The translations under genes and the position numbers were made by a program. A DNA stretch of 36,052 bases, from contig JAQGHY010000315.1 in assembly GCA_028291455.1 (NCBI GenBank), positions 1 through 36,052 on the forward strand, given 5' to 3'. How positions within the stretch are numbered: position 1 is the stretch's first letter; each line of letters opens with the position of its first letter. The stretch comes from Rubritepida sp. (GTDB lineage: Bacteria; Pseudomonadota; Alphaproteobacteria; Acetobacterales; Acetobacteraceae). Below the pieces are notes generated by a model that saw only the letters and a list, made by a program, of their open reading frames with translations, made no database searches and was not told where the DNA came from. This document shows, piece after piece, positions 33,394 through 36,052 of this stretch.

Positions 33394-34518
33394 TTACCCA
33401 TCCTCCAGATGGAGCAATAACGCTAGTGCCAGCAGCAGCCCTGCCATGGTGGGAACCCAGGCAGCGAGCCAGACAGGCAGAGTTCCGGCCTCGCCGAACT
33501 CACCTGTAATACGGTCCAGCACGAACAGGCCGAAGCCGGCCGCCACGCCAGCGGCGATGGTCTGCGCCACGCCCCCGCGGCGGGTGTTGCGCATGGAAAA
33601 GCCGGCGGCGAGCAGCGCCATGGTCATGGCCAAGGCCGGCGTGCTGAGCAGCGACTGGAATTGCAGCCGGTGCCGCAGGGCCGAGAAGCCCGCATGCTCA
33701 AGTACCGCGATGAAGCCCGGCAGGGCCCAGAAGGACAGCGTGTCGGGCGAGGCGAAGCTGTTCTCGATCCGGTCGGGCGTCAGATCGGTGGGCAGTTCGA
33801 TCGTAACCGCCGGGCGGGGCAGGCGATCCGCGCCGAACAGCACCGCCTCCTCCAGGACCCAGCGCCCGGGCAGAAGGCGGGCACGCGGGGCCTCGATGCG
33901 GCCCAGGCTGCGGTCGGCGGCATTGAGCCGCCAGACGGTGACATCCGCCAGGGTGAATTCGGCGAAGCGGTCGGTGCCGAGCAGCCGCGCGGGACGGCCG
34001 GACAGCATGGCAACACCGTTGGGTTCGATCCCCCGATCCGCCTGGCGCAGCCAGAGCCGCCCGCCGGCCAGGGCCGTGACGCCGCCGCCCGCACGCAGGA
34101 AGGAGGCATCCAGCCGTTCCGCCCGCGCCAGCATGGCCGAGGAGATCGGCGAGACCGTGGTGATCGCGACCGTGCCGAAGAGAAGCGCCACGGCAACCGG
34201 GCCGGAGAGGAAGCCCCAGGCGGAAATACCCGCCGCGCGGGCCACGATCAGCTCGGAGGAGCGCGTCAGGCGCCAGAAGGCCAGGATCCCGCCGAGCAGG
34301 ATGGCGAAGGGCATGATCTGCATGCCCACGAATGGCATGCGCAGCCCGGCGATGGAGGCGACGAGGCCGAAGGTCGCATCCGGCCGTGTGGCTGCGCGGC
34401 GCAGCAGTTCGATGAAGTCGAACATCGAGACCAGCAGCGTCAGCGCGACCAACATCGCCGCGGATGCGGAGAGGAAGCGCCGGGCAATATAGAAGGTGAG
34501 CGTGCGGGCCAGGATCAT
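33394..34518 (-). CDS. lptG: LPS export ABC transporter permease LptG
   Basis: 374 residues from the ATG at 34518 (MILARTLTFYIARRFLSA), which overlaps the lptF stop as ATGA. The longer in-frame extension lies inside lptF and is not coding. Membrane segments occur at the N-terminus (about residues 15-130, including RRAATRPDA and the coupling-helix-like RLTRSSELIVARAAG). A periplasmic beta-jellyroll middle follows, then three membrane segments at the end (LQFQSLLSTPALAMTMALLA onward). With LptF and LptB it extracts LPS from the inner membrane. Confidence 0.94.
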   Translation of the reverse strand: MILARTLTFYIARRFLSASAAMLVALTLLVSMFDFIELLRRAATRPDATFGLVASIAGLRMPFVGMQIMPFAILLGGILAFWRLTRSSELIVARAAGISAWGFLSGPVAVALLFGTVAITTVSPISSAMLARAERLDASFLRAGGGVTALAGGRLWLRQADRGIEPNGVAMLSGRPARLLGTDRFAEFTLADVTVWRLNAADRSLGRIEAPRARLLPGRWVLEEAVLFGADRLPRPAVTIELPTDLTPDRIENSFASPDTLSFWALPGFIAVLEHAGFSALRHRLQFQSLLSTPALAMTMALLAAGFSMRNTRRGGVAQTIAAGVAAGFGLFVLDRITGEFGEAGTLPVWLAAWVPTMAGLLLALALLLHLEDG

Positions 34519-35645
34519 CGGGCAAAGCCCCGCATCTGGTCCGGCACGCCCGGCATACCCGAAATCACCCAGGCCGAGACGAGCCCCGGCAGCAGCGCAT
34601 GGGCCCATATCAGCGGCAGCAGCACCGTCTGCCGCGCCGCCATATTGCCGATCCCCAGGCCCACTGCGAGCAGCCCCACCATCAGCATGCACCCGGCGAA
34701 GAGGTTGAACCCGCCGCCGAAGCGGCGAAACTGGCCGGTGAGCGCGACGGCGAGCGCCAGCAAGCAAAAGCTGATGGCGGTAAACGGGCTGCTGAGGCGC
34801 TGATGCGCCTCGGCCAGGAACCGCCCGCGGTCCCGCAGGGAGACGCCCTCCTCGGGATTGAACAGCTCCGTCAGGCTGCGCTCCTGGGCATTGCGGAAGC
34901 GAGCGCCCTCGGCGCGGGTGGCACGGGCGAGATCCAGGCTATTCTCCTGAAAGGAGAGCACGGAGAGCCGCAGCGTGACGGTGCCGTCGGGCTGCGTCAC
35001 GCGCTCCACCTGCTGCCGCTGGCCGTTGTAGAGCGTCACGCGCGGCCCCTGCGGGGTGGAGGAAATGCGCCCCGTCTCCGCGAGGATGGTCACGGGTGCG
35101 CCGCGCTCGCGCGTGTCATGCACCAGGATGCCCGAGAGGGTGCCGTCGGCGGCGCGGTCGCGCGCATAGACGGTCAGGTCGTCGCCGACGGTGCTGAACA
35201 CACCCTCCTGCAGCAGCAGGCCCGCCATCTCGTTGCGAATCTCGAACTGCCAATCGCGGAATGCCTCGTGCGAGGCGGGGGTGAGCCAGATGTTGAGCAC
35301 GACGCAGATGCCCATCGCCACCGTCGCGATGGCCAAAGCCGGGCGCGAGAGCTGCCATTGCGACAGCCCGGCCGCGCGCATCACCACCAATTCCCGATCG
35401 GAAGCCAGGCGTACATAGGTAAAGAGCGTCACGACGAAAGCCGTGATCGGCAGAATCACGCCGAAGAAGCTCGGCAGCAGCAGCCCCGTCAGTTCGAGGA
35501 AGACCCAGATGGAAAGGCCGCGGTCCAGCACCAGCTCGATGAACCGCAGCGACTGGGTCAGCCAGACCAACGCCGCCAGCCCCACCGTAACGGCGAGGAG
35601 CGACAGGCCGATCTGCCGCATGATGTAGATGTCGATCCGCTTCAT
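34515..35645 (-). CDS. lptF: LPS export ABC transporter permease LptF
   Basis: 376 residues. It starts MKRIDIYIMRQIGLSLLAV, typical of LptF, followed by TM segments with LRFIELVLDRGLS and YVRLASDRELVVMRAAGLS, the cytoplasmic coupling helix for LptB. The periplasmic domain (about 125-265) contains LQEGVFSTVGDDLTVYARDR, and LSSPFTAISFCLLALAVAL begins the last TM bundle. It pairs with LptG, whose gene overlaps by 4 nt. The upstream oxidase gene ends only 34 bp before, so the lpt unit may share its transcript or have a compact promoter there. Confidence 0.95.
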   Translation of the reverse strand: MKRIDIYIMRQIGLSLLAVTVGLAALVWLTQSLRFIELVLDRGLSIWVFLELTGLLLPSFFGVILPITAFVVTLFTYVRLASDRELVVMRAAGLSQWQLSRPALAIATVAMGICVVLNIWLTPASHEAFRDWQFEIRNEMAGLLLQEGVFSTVGDDLTVYARDRAADGTLSGILVHDTRERGAPVTILAETGRISSTPQGPRVTLYNGQRQQVERVTQPDGTVTLRLSVLSFQENSLDLARATRAEGARFRNAQERSLTELFNPEEGVSLRDRGRFLAEAHQRLSSPFTAISFCLLALAVALTGQFRRFGGGFNLFAGCMLMVGLLAVGLGIGNMAARQTVLLPLIWAHALLPGLVSAWVISGMPGVPDQMRGFAR

Positions 35646-35679
35646 TGCCGGCGGTCTTTAACAGCGGATGGCGCGCAGG

Positions 35680-36052
35680 TCATCCGCCCTCGTTGTAACG
35701 GCCATCAGGCAGGACCTTGCCCGGATTCATGATCCCCTGCGGATCGAGCGCCGCCTTGATGCGCTGCATGGCCGAGAGCTCCGCACCGCCGCGCCAGGCC
35801 TCCATCATGTCGGTCTTGAGGCGGCCCACCCCGTGCTCGGCGCTGAAACTGCCGCCGAGCTCGCGCACGATGGCGTTCACGCAATCCATGATGTCATGGG
35901 CGCGGGCCAGGAAATCCTCCGCCGCCATATCGGGCGGCTGTTCCAGGTTCATGTGGATATTGCCGTCGCCCATATGGCCGAAGGGCACCGGCCGGCTGCC
36001 GGGGATCAGCGCGACCAGATCGGCCGAGGAACGCCGGATCAGCTCCGGCACC
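35680..36052 (-). CDS. FAD-linked oxidase (D-lactate/glycolate dehydrogenase type), C-terminal part
   Basis: The 5' part lies beyond the window; 124 codons are visible and open to the edge. PFGHMGDGNIHMN and FSAEHGVGRLK are signatures of the FAD-oxidase C-terminal domain (GlcD/D-2-hydroxyglutarate dehydrogenase/DLD family), and IKAALDPQGIMNPGKVLP is the usual ending. The enzyme would oxidise a 2-hydroxy acid using FAD; which one cannot be told from this portion. Confidence 0.92.
   Translation of the reverse strand, partial: VPELIRRSSADLVALIPGSRPVPFGHMGDGNIHMNLEQPPDMAAEDFLARAHDIMDCVNAIVRELGGSFSAEHGVGRLKTDMMEAWRGGAELSAMQRIKAALDPQGIMNPGKVLPDGRYNEGG

Noticed and set aside
31160-34492. 1110-codon open frame antisense to lptD and lptG
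   Set aside because: Despite its length it mirrors lptD/lptG codon usage and shows no domain; long antisense frames are common at this GC content.

Overview
The window reads as an ordinary chromosomal stretch of a high-GC alphaproteobacterium. An Acetobacteraceae (Roseomonas-like) host is my best guess. It is inferred from codon bias, an ATP12-type ATPase assembly chaperone, a malic enzyme fused to a phosphotransacetylase domain, a PHB-depolymerase-family esterase, and Gram-negative LPS-export genes. No 16S gene or other decisive marker is present.

Left edge to 3.4 kb: the 3' part of clpA (+), a hairpin, a small carboxymuconolactone-decarboxylase/AhpD-like protein (+), and a convergent secreted alpha/beta hydrolase (-). 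Next comes a tRNA region. An intact tRNA-Glu(UUC) at 3277-3352 is preceded by what looks like a second tRNA-Glu gene split in two. Its 5' half is at 2291-2333 and its decayed 3' half at about 3172-3213. An 838-bp insert that carries a small Pro/Gly-rich secreted protein separates the halves, and the octamer CACGTTGG occurs at both junctions.

3.6-13.7 kb: the most distinctive region, a tightly spaced + strand cluster. It encodes a TpsB/ShlB-type outer-membrane transporter, a 1529-residue TpsA filamentous-haemagglutinin-type exoprotein, a predicted lipoprotein with TPR-like repeats and a CHAT protease domain (His and Cys both present), and a GT-A-type glycosyltransferase. This could be a two-partner secretion system with its own outer-membrane-tethered protease and possibly a modifying enzyme. 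TpsA has only two cysteines, a CX6C pair ahead of a proline-rich tail.

13.8-24.3 kb: unlinked metabolic genes. These are a PHB-depolymerase-family esterase, maeB (-), tRNA-Leu(GAG) (-) back to back with lipB (+), a CDF-like membrane protein in which all four canonical transport-site ligands appear to be replaced, a DEAD-box helicase (-) with a strong terminator, a divergent LysR/MFS pair resembling ynfL-ynfM, and a translationally coupled ATP12 chaperone/acylphosphatase pair (-).

24.4 kb to the right edge, all on the minus strand: rluC-type pseudouridine synthase then an AsmA-family protein (4-nt overlap), and an envelope-biogenesis run in the order lptF, lptG, lptD, surA, rsmA, MBL-fold hydrolase, with several start/stop overlaps. 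The window ends inside an FAD-linked oxidase gene upstream of lptF. LptF/G/D and SurA handle LPS export and outer-membrane protein folding. TpsB and LptD are both outer-membrane barrels that would be expected to need SurA-type help.
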